From Oscillospiraceae bacterium (GTDB taxonomy: Bacteria > Bacillota > Clostridia > Oscillospirales > Oscillospiraceae): 53,703 bases of DNA. The translations under genes and the position numbers were made by a program. The stretch spans positions 1 to 53,703 of the forward strand of contig SVLM01000010.1 in assembly GCA_015067945.1 (NCBI GenBank). Direction: 5' to 3'. The notes under the pieces were generated by a model. That model made no database searches. It saw only the letters and a program-made list of their open reading frames with translations, and was not told the DNA's origin. Shown in pieces: positions 14,511 to 25,215 of the stretch. The number at the start of each line of letters is the position of its first letter. Position 1 is the stretch's first letter.

Positions 14511-16847
14511 ATGGCAAAAAAACAGGTAAAAACCGAGTATTTCCGGGTTCGTGGGGATACCGGTCAGCATATTCGCATTTTAGCGGTTATGGTGGTATTG
14601 GGAATTGCAGCGTTTATTCCGGTGGCACTGCAGTTGTACCGTCTGATGATCGGGCAGTACGATTACTATTCCCAAATGGCTCTGCGAAACCAAACACGAA
14701 CAACCCAGGTTACCGCTGAACGGGGCGTAATCTACGACCGGAATATGAATATCCTGGCACTCTCCCAAAGTGTGGAAAATGTGTATCTTGATCCCCATGA
14801 GCTGAAGCAGTCCAAGGCGGATGTGGAAGCGATTTCCCTGGCTTTGGGAGATATTTTGGCTTTGGATCCGGAGTGGGTCAAACAGCAGGCAGCGGATATT
14901 ACCATGCGGTATAAGCAGATCGCCGCCCGAATCAGCGAGGAAACTGCCGGGAAAATCCGTGCATACATCAATGAAAACGGTATCAGCGGTATCCATCTGG
15001 AGCCAAATACCCAGCGATACTATCCCTACCATACCCTGGCGGCACAGGTCGTTGGTTTTACCAATGCCTCCAACACTGGTTCAGAGGGGATTGAGGCTGC
15101 CTACAACCGCTATCTGGAGGGCGTTCCCGGAAAGGTCATTACCACCAAGGGCAACAACGAGATGGATATGCCCTTTTCTTATGAGAATTACGTTGCGTCC
15201 CAGCCGGGCAACAGCCTTGTCCTGACCTTAGATACCACCGTGCAGGCTTGCCTTGAAAAGCAGATGGAGGCTGCCATTTCCCGTTACGATGTGCAAAACG
15301 GGGCCTTTGGCTTGGTGATGAACGCCAAGACCGGGGAAATTCTGGCAATGGCAACCTTAGGGAGCTACGATCCCAACAGCTATTTGGAGATTGCAGACAG
15401 CGGCACATCTCAGCGACTGCAGGAGCTGAAGGACCGGTATTTAGCATTGCCTGTGGAAAGTCAGGGCTACGCGGACGGCAAGGCTGCCTATCAGCAGGCA
15501 TTGAATGATGCCCGGCTGAAGCAATGGCGAAACCGGGTGATCTCCGACGGCTACGAGCCGGGCTCCACATTTAAGGTGCTGACTATGGCAGCTGCGTTGG
15601 ATTGCGGTGCCATCGATTTGAATACATCCTTTCACTGTTCCGGCTCGGAACAGATTCCCGGCAGAGCCCAGCGTCTGCATTGCTGGCGTTCCACCGGTCA
15701 CGGGGCGGAGAAAACGCCCCAGGCTCTGCAAAATTCCTGCAATATCGCCTTTGCACATATTGCACTCAAGCTGGGCGGTGAGCGGTTTTATGAGTATGTG
15801 CAAAAATTCGGCGTTACGGAAAAGACCGGAATTGACCTGGCGGGGGAGAGTAAGGGCGTTTTCTTCAGCAAGGAGCTGGTGACCGATACGGATAAATGGG
15901 GCACGGCATCCTTGACCTCCGGATCTTTTGGACAGACCTTTAAGCTGACGCCCCTGCAGTTGGTCAGAGCTATTGCGTCGGTGGTAAACGGCGGATACCT
16001 TATGGAGCCCTACATCGTTTCCGAGGTCGTCGATGCCGACGGCAACACGGTTTTAAAGCAGGAGCCTAATACAGTACGCCGCACCATCAGTGAAGAAACC
16101 TCAAAAACCATGAATGAGCTTCTTCTGTCCGTTGTAACAGAGGGCACGGCAAAAAATGCTTCCGTAGCAGGTTTTTCCATCGGTGGAAAAACCGGAACCA
16201 GTGAAAAGATCGATGTGTTTGATGAAAACGGACAGCGGGTGCTGGATAAGATCGTATCTTTTGTCGGCATCGCACCGATGGACGATCCGGAGTATATCGT
16301 GCTGGTTGCCTTGGATACGCCGTCCCGGCAAACCGGGATCTATATCTCCGGCGGTGTGATGGCTGCACCGACGGTGGGAGCGGTGATGGCGGATATTTTG
16401 CCCTACCTGGGGGTTGAGCAAAACTTCGCAAATGAAGATCCTGCAGGAAAAACTTTGGTAATGGAAGATTTGTCCGGCTTGACGGAAAAGGAATCTAATA
16501 ATATACTAAAGGCACAGGGATTGACTGTTGTGAAGCAGGGCAGTGGCGAAACTGTTACCGGACAGATCCCGGCACCGGGGCAGAGTGTTCCCGGAGGCAG
16601 TCAGGTGATCCTGTATTTTGGAGATCCGTTGCCTGAGAATAGGGTAACGGTTCCGAATTTTTCCGGAATGAATCGCAAGCAAGCCAGCGATGCGGCCGGG
16701 GCACTTGGATTGTATATACAACCGATCGGAAACTTGTCCGTTTCTCCCCGGGTTACGGTTACAGTGCAAGATATACCCCCGGGCACAGAGGTGACTCAGG
16801 GAACGACAATTAAACTAACCTTTACCGATACACAAGCAGCGGATTGA
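14511..16847 (+). CDS. Class B penicillin-binding protein with two PASTA domains (SpoVD/FtsI type)
   Basis: 778 residues. One N-terminal membrane helix (about 22-45), a dimerisation domain with the RGVIYDRN motif (71-78), then the transpeptidase with STFK (352-355, catalytic Ser), SCN (409-411) and KTG (560-562). Two PASTA domains close the chain (about 650-710 and 715-775). It is the septal transpeptidase partner of FtsW, outside the membrane. Bacillus SpoVD has one PASTA and PBP2B two, so vegetative division or spore cortex use cannot be decided. The ATG at 14511 (family-like MAKKQVKTEY) is preferred over GTG 14493. Confidence 0.93.
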   Translation: MAKKQVKTEYFRVRGDTGQHIRILAVMVVLGIAAFIPVALQLYRLMIGQYDYYSQMALRNQTRTTQVTAERGVIYDRNMNILALSQSVENVYLDPHELKQSKADVEAISLALGDILALDPEWVKQQAADITMRYKQIAARISEETAGKIRAYINENGISGIHLEPNTQRYYPYHTLAAQVVGFTNASNTGSEGIEAAYNRYLEGVPGKVITTKGNNEMDMPFSYENYVASQPGNSLVLTLDTTVQACLEKQMEAAISRYDVQNGAFGLVMNAKTGEILAMATLGSYDPNSYLEIADSGTSQRLQELKDRYLALPVESQGYADGKAAYQQALNDARLKQWRNRVISDGYEPGSTFKVLTMAAALDCGAIDLNTSFHCSGSEQIPGRAQRLHCWRSTGHGAEKTPQALQNSCNIAFAHIALKLGGERFYEYVQKFGVTEKTGIDLAGESKGVFFSKELVTDTDKWGTASLTSGSFGQTFKLTPLQLVRAIASVVNGGYLMEPYIVSEVVDADGNTVLKQEPNTVRRTISEETSKTMNELLLSVVTEGTAKNASVAGFSIGGKTGTSEKIDVFDENGQRVLDKIVSFVGIAPMDDPEYIVLVALDTPSRQTGIYISGGVMAAPTVGAVMADILPYLGVEQNFANEDPAGKTLVMEDLSGLTEKESNNILKAQGLTVVKQGSGETVTGQIPAPGQSVPGGSQVILYFGDPLPENRVTVPNFSGMNRKQASDAAGALGLYIQPIGNLSVSPRVTVTVQDIPPGTEVTQGTTIKLTFTDTQAAD

Positions 16848-16864
16848 CCGCAAAAGGAGTGCTT

Positions 16865-18316
16865 ATGAAACTGAAGGATATACTCAGTGGTGTTAAAATC
16901 CTGAAGACCAATGTGGATATGCAGATGGAGATATCTTCCGTTGCCTACGATTCCCGGAAGGTAACGCCCGGCAGCCTGTTTGTTGCCATTACGGGCTTTG
17001 CCTCCGATGGTAACCGGTTCATTCCCATGGCTATGGAAAAGGGTGCGGTGGTAATTGTTACTGCCAAAGAGCCGGAGGGGGATGTGCCCTATATTTTGGT
17101 GCAATCCGACCGGCTGGCTCTGGCACTGATCGGTTGCAACTATTATCGGCATCCTGCTCAGGATATGACTTTGATCGGTGTCACCGGCACCAACGGTAAA
17201 ACCAGTGTGACCCTGCTTTTAAAGCAGCTGTTGGAAAAGGTGCTGGGTGCAAAGGTGGGACTGATCGGCACCATGTCCAATCTTATTGGTGATTTGGAGT
17301 TGCCTACGGATCGAACTACCCCGGAAAGCTTTGAACTGCAGGGACTTTTTGCACAAATGCGAGATGCCGGCTGCCGGTTTGTGGTTATGGAGGTCTCTTC
17401 CCACGCCATTGCTTTGGAACGGGTCGGCGGCATTACCTTTGATGTAGCCGCTTTTACCAATCTTACTGAGGATCATCTGGATTTCCACAAGACCATGGAG
17501 CATTACTGCGACACGAAGGCGGAGCTTTTTGCCCGGTGCAAAAAGGCTGTGGGTAATTTGGATGATGAGTGGTTTGATCGTATCACCGCAAAATCTGCCT
17601 GTCCTGTACTTACTACCTCTGCAAAGGGGGAAGCAAATCTCCGTGCAGAGAATTTGCTTTTAAAGGCCGACGGCATCTGCTTTGATGCGGTGTATCAAGG
17701 GGAAAAAGTGCAGGTCAGCCTGCCTATCCCGGGTAAATTTACAGTTTACAACGCCCTGACTGTACTGGGTATTGCCCTGCAGCTGGGGATCTCTCTGGAA
17801 GACGGTGCTGCTGCCCTGCGTAATGCTGTGGGCGTTAAGGGCAGGGTAGAGGTGGTGCCTACCCCGGGCCAGCCCTATACCGTATTGATCGACTATGCTC
17901 ATACCCCCGACGGTTTGGAAAATGTCCTTTCCTCTGTCCGTGGCTTCTGTCAGGGAAGGCTCATTGCGGTCTTTGGCTGCGGCGGTGACCGGGATCCTAT
18001 TAAGCGGCCGATTATGGGCAGAATTGGCGTCCAACTGAGTGATTTTGCGGTGATCACATCGGATAATCCCCGTACGGAAGAGCCCATGGCCATCATTTCG
18101 GATATTCTGAGGGGTGTGAATGAAAGCCTTGGCCAGTACACCGTGGTTGAAGATCGCAGAAAAGCCATTCGATATGCTATGGACATTGCCCAAAAAGATG
18201 ATATTATAGTATTGGCTGGCAAGGGTCACGAAACCTATCAGGAGATCCATGGCGTGAAGTACCATTTGGATGAACGGGAAGAAGTAGCCGCACATTTGGC
18301 GGAATTGAGGAATTGA
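16865..18316 (+). CDS. murE: UDP-MurNAc-tripeptide synthetase (meso-diaminopimelate type)
   Basis: 483 residues. ATP-binding GVTGTNGKTSVTLLLKQ (about 107-123), central ligase motifs TNLTEDHLDFH and VLIDYAHTPDGLENVL (about 340), and the C-terminal ITSDNPRTEEP (about 394-404). The DNPR motif marks enzymes that add meso-diaminopimelate, so the peptidoglycan should be of the mDAP type. Cytoplasmic. AAAGGAG lies 6 nt before the ATG at 16865, 17 bp after the PBP stop; a TTG at 16844 would overlap the PBP gene. Confidence 0.96.
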   Translation: MKLKDILSGVKILKTNVDMQMEISSVAYDSRKVTPGSLFVAITGFASDGNRFIPMAMEKGAVVIVTAKEPEGDVPYILVQSDRLALALIGCNYYRHPAQDMTLIGVTGTNGKTSVTLLLKQLLEKVLGAKVGLIGTMSNLIGDLELPTDRTTPESFELQGLFAQMRDAGCRFVVMEVSSHAIALERVGGITFDVAAFTNLTEDHLDFHKTMEHYCDTKAELFARCKKAVGNLDDEWFDRITAKSACPVLTTSAKGEANLRAENLLLKADGICFDAVYQGEKVQVSLPIPGKFTVYNALTVLGIALQLGISLEDGAAALRNAVGVKGRVEVVPTPGQPYTVLIDYAHTPDGLENVLSSVRGFCQGRLIAVFGCGGDRDPIKRPIMGRIGVQLSDFAVITSDNPRTEEPMAIISDILRGVNESLGQYTVVEDRRKAIRYAMDIAQKDDIIVLAGKGHETYQEIHGVKYHLDEREEVAAHLAELRN

Positions 18317-18317
18317 T

Positions 18318-19676
18318 ATGGCAAAGATCACATTGGCTCAGGCTGCTGCGTGGTGCGGCGGCTGGGTGGACCCGAAATATGCAGAAGTGGCCTTTCTGGG
18401 AGCCAGCAACGATTCCCGGAATATTCAGCCGGGACAGCTGTTCTTGGCATTGCAGGGCGTCCGGGATGGACATGATTTTATCCCCATGGCCATGGAAAAG
18501 GGGGCTGCGGCTGTTCTGTGCAGCCGTCCCCAGGAGAATATACCGGCCATCGTTGTGGATGATGTTCGCATCGCTTTGGGTAAGATAGCGGCCGGTGAGC
18601 GGCAACGGATTGGCATGAAGGTCGTGGGCGTTACCGGCAGTGTAGGCAAGAGCACCACCAAGGAAATGATCGCCTGCGTGTTGGGGGCGGCTTACAAGGT
18701 CGCCAAGACACCGGCGAACCATAACAACGATATCGGTATGCCCATGGCAGTTTTGTCCATGCCCGAGGATGCCCAAGTGGCTGTTTTGGAAATGGGCATG
18801 AACCATTTCGGCGAGATTTCCTATTTGACAAATATCGCAAAGCCGGATGTTGCTGTGATCATCAACATCGGCACCATGCATATTGAACATCTCGGCTCTC
18901 AGCAGGGCATCCTGAAAGCGAAGCTGGAAATTCTGGAGGGTCTGCAGCCCAACGGAGAGCTGATGCTGTATGGCGATGATGCTCATTTGTGGAGTGTTCG
19001 GGATTCTTTGGCGGTAAAACCGGTGTATTTCGGTTCAGAAAATCCGGAATGTGAAATAAAGGCCTCCGGGGTCCGGCTTGACGAAAATGTGTCTTATACC
19101 GCATCCTGGTCAGATGGATTTATGAATATCACCATTCCGGTGGAGGGAGGACATTATGTGTCCGATTCTCTGGCGGCGGTGAGTGTTGGCCTTGCCATGG
19201 GTGTCAGACCGGAGAAAATCGTGGAGGCTCTTGCCGTTTTTCAGAATATGGAAGGCCGCCAGGAGATTTTTGAAGCCAAAGGCTGCACCATTATCAAGGA
19301 CTGCTACAATGCCGGCCCGGAGTCCATGGCTGCGGCATTGGCGGTTTTGGGCAACCGTCCCGGCCGTAAGATCGCGGTGTTGGGTGATATGCTGGAACTG
19401 GGCGTTTGTGCACCGGCAGAGCATTACAAGGTTGGCCGCATTGCTGCAGAAAGGGCAGATGCACTTTTGTCCTATGGTCCAAACAGCACACGGATGGTCT
19501 CCGGTGCGTTGACCGGTGGTATGGCAGAGAGCATGACCGGTGCGTTTACCGACCGGGATGCCTTGGTGGCAGCACTCAAACGGATGGTAAAGCCCGGTGA
19601 TGTGCTGCTGTTTAAGGGTAGCCATGGTATGCATATGGAAATTACATTGGAAAAGTTTTTGAAGGACGAGACATAA
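18318..19676 (+). CDS. murF: UDP-MurNAc-tripeptide--D-Ala-D-Ala ligase
   Basis: 452 residues. ATP-binding VGVTGSVGKSTTKEMIA (about 103-119), TPANHNNDIGMP (about 130), LEMGMNHFGEI and the C-terminal LLFKGSHGMHME are MurF hallmarks. It adds D-Ala-D-Ala to complete the cytoplasmic pentapeptide precursor. It begins one base after the murE stop with GAGGAA upstream, so translation is probably coupled. Confidence 0.96.
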   Translation: MAKITLAQAAAWCGGWVDPKYAEVAFLGASNDSRNIQPGQLFLALQGVRDGHDFIPMAMEKGAAAVLCSRPQENIPAIVVDDVRIALGKIAAGERQRIGMKVVGVTGSVGKSTTKEMIACVLGAAYKVAKTPANHNNDIGMPMAVLSMPEDAQVAVLEMGMNHFGEISYLTNIAKPDVAVIINIGTMHIEHLGSQQGILKAKLEILEGLQPNGELMLYGDDAHLWSVRDSLAVKPVYFGSENPECEIKASGVRLDENVSYTASWSDGFMNITIPVEGGHYVSDSLAAVSVGLAMGVRPEKIVEALAVFQNMEGRQEIFEAKGCTIIKDCYNAGPESMAAALAVLGNRPGRKIAVLGDMLELGVCAPAEHYKVGRIAAERADALLSYGPNSTRMVSGALTGGMAESMTGAFTDRDALVAALKRMVKPGDVLLFKGSHGMHMEITLEKFLKDET

Positions 19677-19690
19677 GCGGAGGATAAAGC

Positions 19691-20677
19691 ATGGATAGAA
19701 TCATCATTACAGCAGGCATCTCCCTGGCATTGACGGCACTGATCGGATTTTTGATCCTGCCGGTGCTTCGGGCATTGAAAGCAGGACAGTCCATTCGGGA
19801 AGCAGGCCCTACCTGGCATAACTATAAGGCCGGTACACCCATGATGGGCGGTCTGATGTTCATTTTCAGTCTGATCATCTGCCTGCTGATCGCACTGTTT
19901 GTAATCGAGGATTACTCCGTGTTTTATGTTCTGGCCCTGAGCCTTTGCTTTGGTTTGGTCGGCTTTTTGGATGATTTTACCAAGATTAAGTTTAAGCGGA
20001 ATCTGGGCCTGACCTCTCTGCAAAAAGCATTGCTGCAGATGGCAGTTTCTGCCATTTTCCTGTACTTACTGTACCTGCAGGGAACCGTGATTACCAATGA
20101 AGACGGCACTGTGCCGGTAATGATTCCCTTTGTTGGTACCAGCTTTGATCTGCATCCGCTGCTTTACATTTTCTTTGCCATGTTCGTGATGGTTGGCTGT
20201 GTCAATGCAGTGAATTTGACCGACGGCGTGGACGGTTTGTGTGGCAGTGTTACCATCCCGGTGATGGTGTTCTTTACCGCTGTGGCGTTCTTCAAGAATC
20301 AGCTGGATCTGGCACTGATGCCTGCATCGTTGGTAGGCGGTTTGATCGCATACCTTTTTTACAACTGGCATCCTGCCAAGGTGTTTATGGGCGATACCGG
20401 CTCACTGTTTTTGGGCGGTGCGGTCTGCGGCCTGGCCTTTGCATTGAATATGCCCTTGATTCTGATTTTGGTTGGCTTTGTTTACATTACGGAGACGCTG
20501 TCCGTGATTTTGCAGGTGGGTTATTTCAAGCTGACCCACGGCAAGCGGCTGTTCAAGATGTCTCCGATTCATCATCATTTTGAAATGTGCGGCTGGAAGG
20601 AAGTCAAGATCGTTCTTGTATTCGCTGCCGTGTCCGCAATTATGTGTGTGATTGCCTGGTTCGGAGTGACCGGCTAA
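19691..20677 (+). CDS. mraY: Phospho-MurNAc-pentapeptide transferase
   Basis: 328 residues and about ten membrane helices. Signatures: KAGTPMMGGLMF (about 46-57), the aspartate pair in GFLDDFTK (about 93-100), NAVNLTDGVDGL (about 175-186), FMGDTGSLFLGG (about 233-244) and the SPIHHHFE loop near 290. MraY moves phospho-MurNAc-pentapeptide to undecaprenyl phosphate, making lipid I at the inner membrane face. Only 14 bp separate it from murF. The usual next gene murD is missing; ftsW follows at once. Confidence 0.97.
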   Translation: MDRIIITAGISLALTALIGFLILPVLRALKAGQSIREAGPTWHNYKAGTPMMGGLMFIFSLIICLLIALFVIEDYSVFYVLALSLCFGLVGFLDDFTKIKFKRNLGLTSLQKALLQMAVSAIFLYLLYLQGTVITNEDGTVPVMIPFVGTSFDLHPLLYIFFAMFVMVGCVNAVNLTDGVDGLCGSVTIPVMVFFTAVAFFKNQLDLALMPASLVGGLIAYLFYNWHPAKVFMGDTGSLFLGGAVCGLAFALNMPLILILVGFVYITETLSVILQVGYFKLTHGKRLFKMSPIHHHFEMCGWKEVKIVLVFAAVSAIMCVIAWFGVTG

Positions 20678-20694
20678 ATTTGAAAGGAGAGCTC

Positions 20695-21861
20695 ATGGCA
20701 GCAGGGAATGCTCTGTATGCCAAAGAGGACCGCCGCCGATTTCGGGCGGAGGAAGGTGTGGATATTCCGTTTTTGTTGCTGGTGCTGCTGCTTTTGGCCG
20801 TTGGTCTGACCATGCTGTATTCAGCCAGTGCCGCACAAAGCCAGTATGACACGGGATACGCCATTTCTACAAAATACTTGCAAAAACAGGCAGTTTGTGC
20901 TGGCGTGGGATTGATCTGCATGTACTTTTTCAGCAGAATCCCCGCACAGGTATGGTTTAAATTCTCATGGGTGACCTATGCTGTCAGCATTTTGCTGCTG
21001 CTGTTGGTGCTCGTTGCCGGACAATCCGTCAACGGAGCAAGACGCTGGATCAACATTGCCGGTATCCAGTTTCAGCCTTCGGAGATCGCGAAATTTACCA
21101 TGATTGTGCTCTTTGCCCGGCTGACGCGGAGCTTCGGCACAAAGGCGAAAACCTTTCGTTACGGCGTATTGGGCTTTGGCTGTGCGTTGCTGGGGATTCT
21201 GATACCACTGGCATTGGAGAAGCATCTATCTGCCATTATGCTTATGGGTATGGTGGCAGTGGTCATGATGTTCGTGGCCGGAACCAGTCCAAAGTGGCTC
21301 CTTGCCGGAGCCGGTGCAGCTGCGGCTTTTGTGCTGATTTACATTACCTTTATGGGCTATGCCGGTGACCGTGTTACCGCATGGCTCCATCCTGAGCAGG
21401 ATCCCGGTGACACCGGTTATCAGATTCTGCAATCGCTGTACGCCATTGGTTCCGGAGGCGTATTTGGCCTTGGATTTGGAAAGAGCCGGCAGAAGTATCT
21501 GTACCTGCCGTTTCAATACAATGACTATATTTTTGCCATTATCTGCGAGGAACTGGGGCTTTTGGGTGCGGTGCTGATTATCGTACTGTTTGCTCTTTTA
21601 ATCCTGCGGGGATATTGGATTGCCCTGCGAGCCAAAGATCGGTTTTCTACGGTCCTGGCTGCAGGTTTGGTGACATTGATCGCCGTACAAACCATACTCA
21701 ATTTATGTGTGGTGACCAATCTTTTGCCTTCCACCGGCATTGCTCTGCCGTTCTTTTCCTACGGTGGCACGGCCTTGGCGGTAAACTTGGGGGAGATGGG
21801 CATCGTGCTCAGCATTTCCCGTTACAGAAATCAGACAAAAACACAGGAGGTTCCTATATGA
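20695..21861 (+). CDS. ftsW: FtsW, SEDS-family glycan polymerase
   Basis: 388 residues with about ten membrane helices after a basic cytoplasmic N-terminus. Family motifs: SVNGARRWINIAGIQFQPSEIAKF (about residues 105-128), the extracellular loop with WLHPEQDPGDTGYQILQSLYAIGSGGVFGLGFGKS, and PSTGIALPFFSYGGTALAVNLGEMGI near the end. It polymerises septal glycan with the class B PBP encoded upstream. AAAGGAG lies 5 nt before the ATG at 20695; the longer open frame to 20587 lies inside mraY. The stop TGA overlaps the murG ATG. Confidence 0.95.
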   Translation: MAAGNALYAKEDRRRFRAEEGVDIPFLLLVLLLLAVGLTMLYSASAAQSQYDTGYAISTKYLQKQAVCAGVGLICMYFFSRIPAQVWFKFSWVTYAVSILLLLLVLVAGQSVNGARRWINIAGIQFQPSEIAKFTMIVLFARLTRSFGTKAKTFRYGVLGFGCALLGILIPLALEKHLSAIMLMGMVAVVMMFVAGTSPKWLLAGAGAAAAFVLIYITFMGYAGDRVTAWLHPEQDPGDTGYQILQSLYAIGSGGVFGLGFGKSRQKYLYLPFQYNDYIFAIICEELGLLGAVLIIVLFALLILRGYWIALRAKDRFSTVLAAGLVTLIAVQTILNLCVVTNLLPSTGIALPFFSYGGTALAVNLGEMGIVLSISRYRNQTKTQEVPI

Positions 21862-22988
21862 ATGTGATCTTTACTTGCGGCGGCACCGGCGGCCATATCA
21901 ATCCTGCCATTGCTGTTGCCAATGCCTGGCGTGAGCGTCACCCGGACAGCAAGATTCTCTTTATCGGAGCAAAGGGTCACATGGAGGAACGGCTGGTTCC
22001 GAAGGCTGGCTTCGAGCTGAAATGCCTGGAGGTTTCCGGCATGGTCAGAGGCAAGTCCTTTAAAGCCATTACTAAGAACTTTAAGACAGTTTTTCAAACT
22101 GCCAAGGCTGTCAGCCAGTGCAAGAAGATCATCAAGGAATTTCAGGCTGATTTGATCATGGGCACCGGCGGCTATGCTTGCTTTCCGGCACTGATGGCCG
22201 GCTCACAGATGGGCATTCCCACCTGCGTCCACGAAAGCAACGCCATGCCCGGCCTGACTACCAGAATGTTGGCGGATAAGGTCGATGTGGTTATGGTGGC
22301 CTTTGAGGAGAGCATCAAGCGTTACAAAAAACCGAAAAATATCCAAACCGTTGGTATGCCGGTTCGCCGGGAGTTTATTTTCAGCGATAAGGCAGCCGCA
22401 CGGAAGGAATTGGGCCTGGGCGACGGGCCGGTAGTGGTTTCCGCCTTTGGAAGTCTCGGTGCGAAGGCTATGAATGAAGCCATGGCAGAAGTATTTCGCA
22501 TGGAAAAGGAAGAAGGCTATCCCTTCCACCATATTCATGCTACCGGTAAGTTTGGTTGGGAATGGATGCCGGAAAAGGTGGCAGCGGCCGGTGTGGAACT
22601 GGATAGGACGGAAAGCATCGATATGCGTGAGTATATTTACAACATGCCTACGGTTATGGCCGCTGCGGATGTGTTTATCAGCCGGGCAGGTGCTTCCAGC
22701 TGCAATGAGATTGCCGCCTGCGGCACACCCTGCATTTTGATTCCTTCTCCCAATGTGACAGACAATCACCAAGAGAAAAACGCCAGGGTACTGGAGCAGC
22801 AGGGAGGTGCAGTTGTGGTTCTGGAAAAGGATTGCACGGCCAAGGGATTGTTTGATGAGATCAAGGCTTTGCTTGCTGATCCCGACCGCCGGGATGCCAT
22901 GGGCACCGCACTGCGGAGCAACTGCATTTTGGATTCTACGGATCGGATCTGCAATATTATGGATCGGCTTGCAGGAAAAAAGAACTGA
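21858..22988 (+). CDS. murG: UDP-GlcNAc:lipid I N-acetylglucosaminyltransferase
   Basis: 376 residues, GT-B fold. The glycine-rich N-terminal TCGGTGGHINPAIAVANA (about 6-23), GTGGYACFPALMAG (about 101-114), HESNAMPGLTTRML and the donor-site region SRAGASSCNEIAACGTPCILIPSPNVTDNHQEKNA (about 270-305) are diagnostic. It makes lipid II at the membrane. AGGAGG lies 7 nt before the ATG, which overlaps the ftsW stop by four bases. Confidence 0.97.
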   Translation: MNVIFTCGGTGGHINPAIAVANAWRERHPDSKILFIGAKGHMEERLVPKAGFELKCLEVSGMVRGKSFKAITKNFKTVFQTAKAVSQCKKIIKEFQADLIMGTGGYACFPALMAGSQMGIPTCVHESNAMPGLTTRMLADKVDVVMVAFEESIKRYKKPKNIQTVGMPVRREFIFSDKAAARKELGLGDGPVVVSAFGSLGAKAMNEAMAEVFRMEKEEGYPFHHIHATGKFGWEWMPEKVAAAGVELDRTESIDMREYIYNMPTVMAAADVFISRAGASSCNEIAACGTPCILIPSPNVTDNHQEKNARVLEQQGGAVVVLEKDCTAKGLFDEIKALLADPDRRDAMGTALRSNCILDSTDRICNIMDRLAGKKN

Positions 22989-23006
22989 TACGAAAGAGGA
23001 AAACCT

Positions 23007-23945
23007 ATGGATACAAAGCATAGAGAAAGGCAACCGCAGAGCCGGCGAAATCCTGCTCCGGCAACTCGCAGACGGACGCGGCCGGCCAAGCAGGAGCAGA
23101 CTTCTCCCGATGTGGTATATCTGCCTGCACAGCATTTTAACCGGAATCGGTTGATTCTGGTGCTGGTGACGGTGGCTGCTGTGGTGGTTGCACTGCTGGT
23201 GGGTGTTTCTGTTTTCTTTAATGTGGATGCAGAAAAGTACAGCGTCAGCGGCTGCGATAAATATACGCCGGAACAGATTTGGAAAGCGGCCGGTATTCGG
23301 GATGGGGAAAACCTCCTGACCATCGGAATTCCTCAGGCGGCTGCAAAGATCATGAAAGAACTGCCCTATATCGAATCTGTTCGTATCGGTATCAAGCTGC
23401 CGGATAAGGTCTATATTGAAGTTGTGGAAAGCAAGGTCGTGTATGCGGTTCAGACCAGCGATAATGCATGGTGGCTGCTGAACTCCGAGGGTAAGGTGGT
23501 GGATCGGGCACCGGACGGCGTGGAAACCAATCACACGAAGCTCCTTGGCGTGCAGATTCAAAATCCGGAAGCCGGACAGGCCGCACAGGCCTACGAGATT
23601 GGCAGCACCGGAACTGACGAAAACGGCAATCCGCTGCCGGTGACAGTGACCCAGGCACAGCGGCTGCAGACAGCTCTGGATATCGTCCAGTATCTGGAGG
23701 AAAACGGCATCATCGGACTTGCCGCCAGTGTAGATGTGACGGATATGGGCAATCTGGAAATGTGGTACGGTCATCAGTACCGTGTGAAACTGGGCAATGA
23801 CAGCCAGCTGCTGTATAAAATCAGCTGCTTTAAGGCCTTCCTGAGTGATCCGAAAACCGATCCATACGAGGAAGGGGAGCTGGATATCAGTTTTACCACT
23901 TGGCCTAATCAGGTTGGATTTACACCATTTGGGGATCAAAACTGA
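23007..23945 (+). CDS. divIB: Cell division protein DivIB/FtsQ
   Basis: 312 residues. A long basic cytoplasmic tail (1-48, rich in Arg, Gln, Pro), one membrane helix (about 50-72), a POTRA domain (about 74-145, VSGCDKYTPEQIWKAAGI... LPYIESVRIGIKLPDKVYIEVVES) and the FtsQ beta-domain (WWLLNSEGKVVDRAP onward). DivIB works outside the membrane with FtsL and DivIC to control septal synthesis. It lies 18 bp after murG and is the last gene before the separate ftsZ promoter; ftsA is not present. Confidence 0.93.
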   Translation: MDTKHRERQPQSRRNPAPATRRRTRPAKQEQTSPDVVYLPAQHFNRNRLILVLVTVAAVVVALLVGVSVFFNVDAEKYSVSGCDKYTPEQIWKAAGIRDGENLLTIGIPQAAAKIMKELPYIESVRIGIKLPDKVYIEVVESKVVYAVQTSDNAWWLLNSEGKVVDRAPDGVETNHTKLLGVQIQNPEAGQAAQAYEIGSTGTDENGNPLPVTVTQAQRLQTALDIVQYLEENGIIGLAASVDVTDMGNLEMWYGHQYRVKLGNDSQLLYKISCFKAFLSDPKTDPYEEGELDISFTTWPNQVGFTPFGDQN

Positions 23946-23995
23946 AAAATTGTAAATTTCTTTGCCGAAAAATCAGAAAATATTCAAAAAGGTTA

Positions 23996-24024
23996 TTGAC
24001 CAATTCATTTTTTTGGGATAGAAT
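23996..24024 (+). promoter_or_regulatory. Promoter of ftsZ
   Basis: TTGACC (23996-24001), 17-bp spacer, TAGAAT (24019-24024), with a leader of about 67 nt. It allows ftsZ output higher than that of the upstream cluster. Confidence 0.8.
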
Positions 24025-24097
24025 ACAAAGGTACGATTGTAAATTGAAGCGGTATTGTCAATTTGAGCCGCGAAACGATACATAGGAGGAAGAATTT

Positions 24098-25159
<1,062 letters not shown>

Positions 25160-25173
25160 ACTATCATGCTTTG

Positions 25174-25205
25174 CATCCCGGGCTTAACTGCCCGGGATGT
25201 TTTTT
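25174..25205 (+). terminator. Terminator of ftsZ
   Basis: Perfect 10-bp GC-rich stem (25174-25183 with 25190-25199), TTAACT loop, six T. The next ribosome site begins right after it. Confidence 0.92.
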
Positions 25206-25215
25206 AGGAGGCTTC

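Noticed and set aside
22203..23939. Long minus-strand frame (578 codons) opposite murG and divIB
   Set aside because: Rich in His, Arg and Cys in the way of antisense readings; both plus-strand genes are certain.
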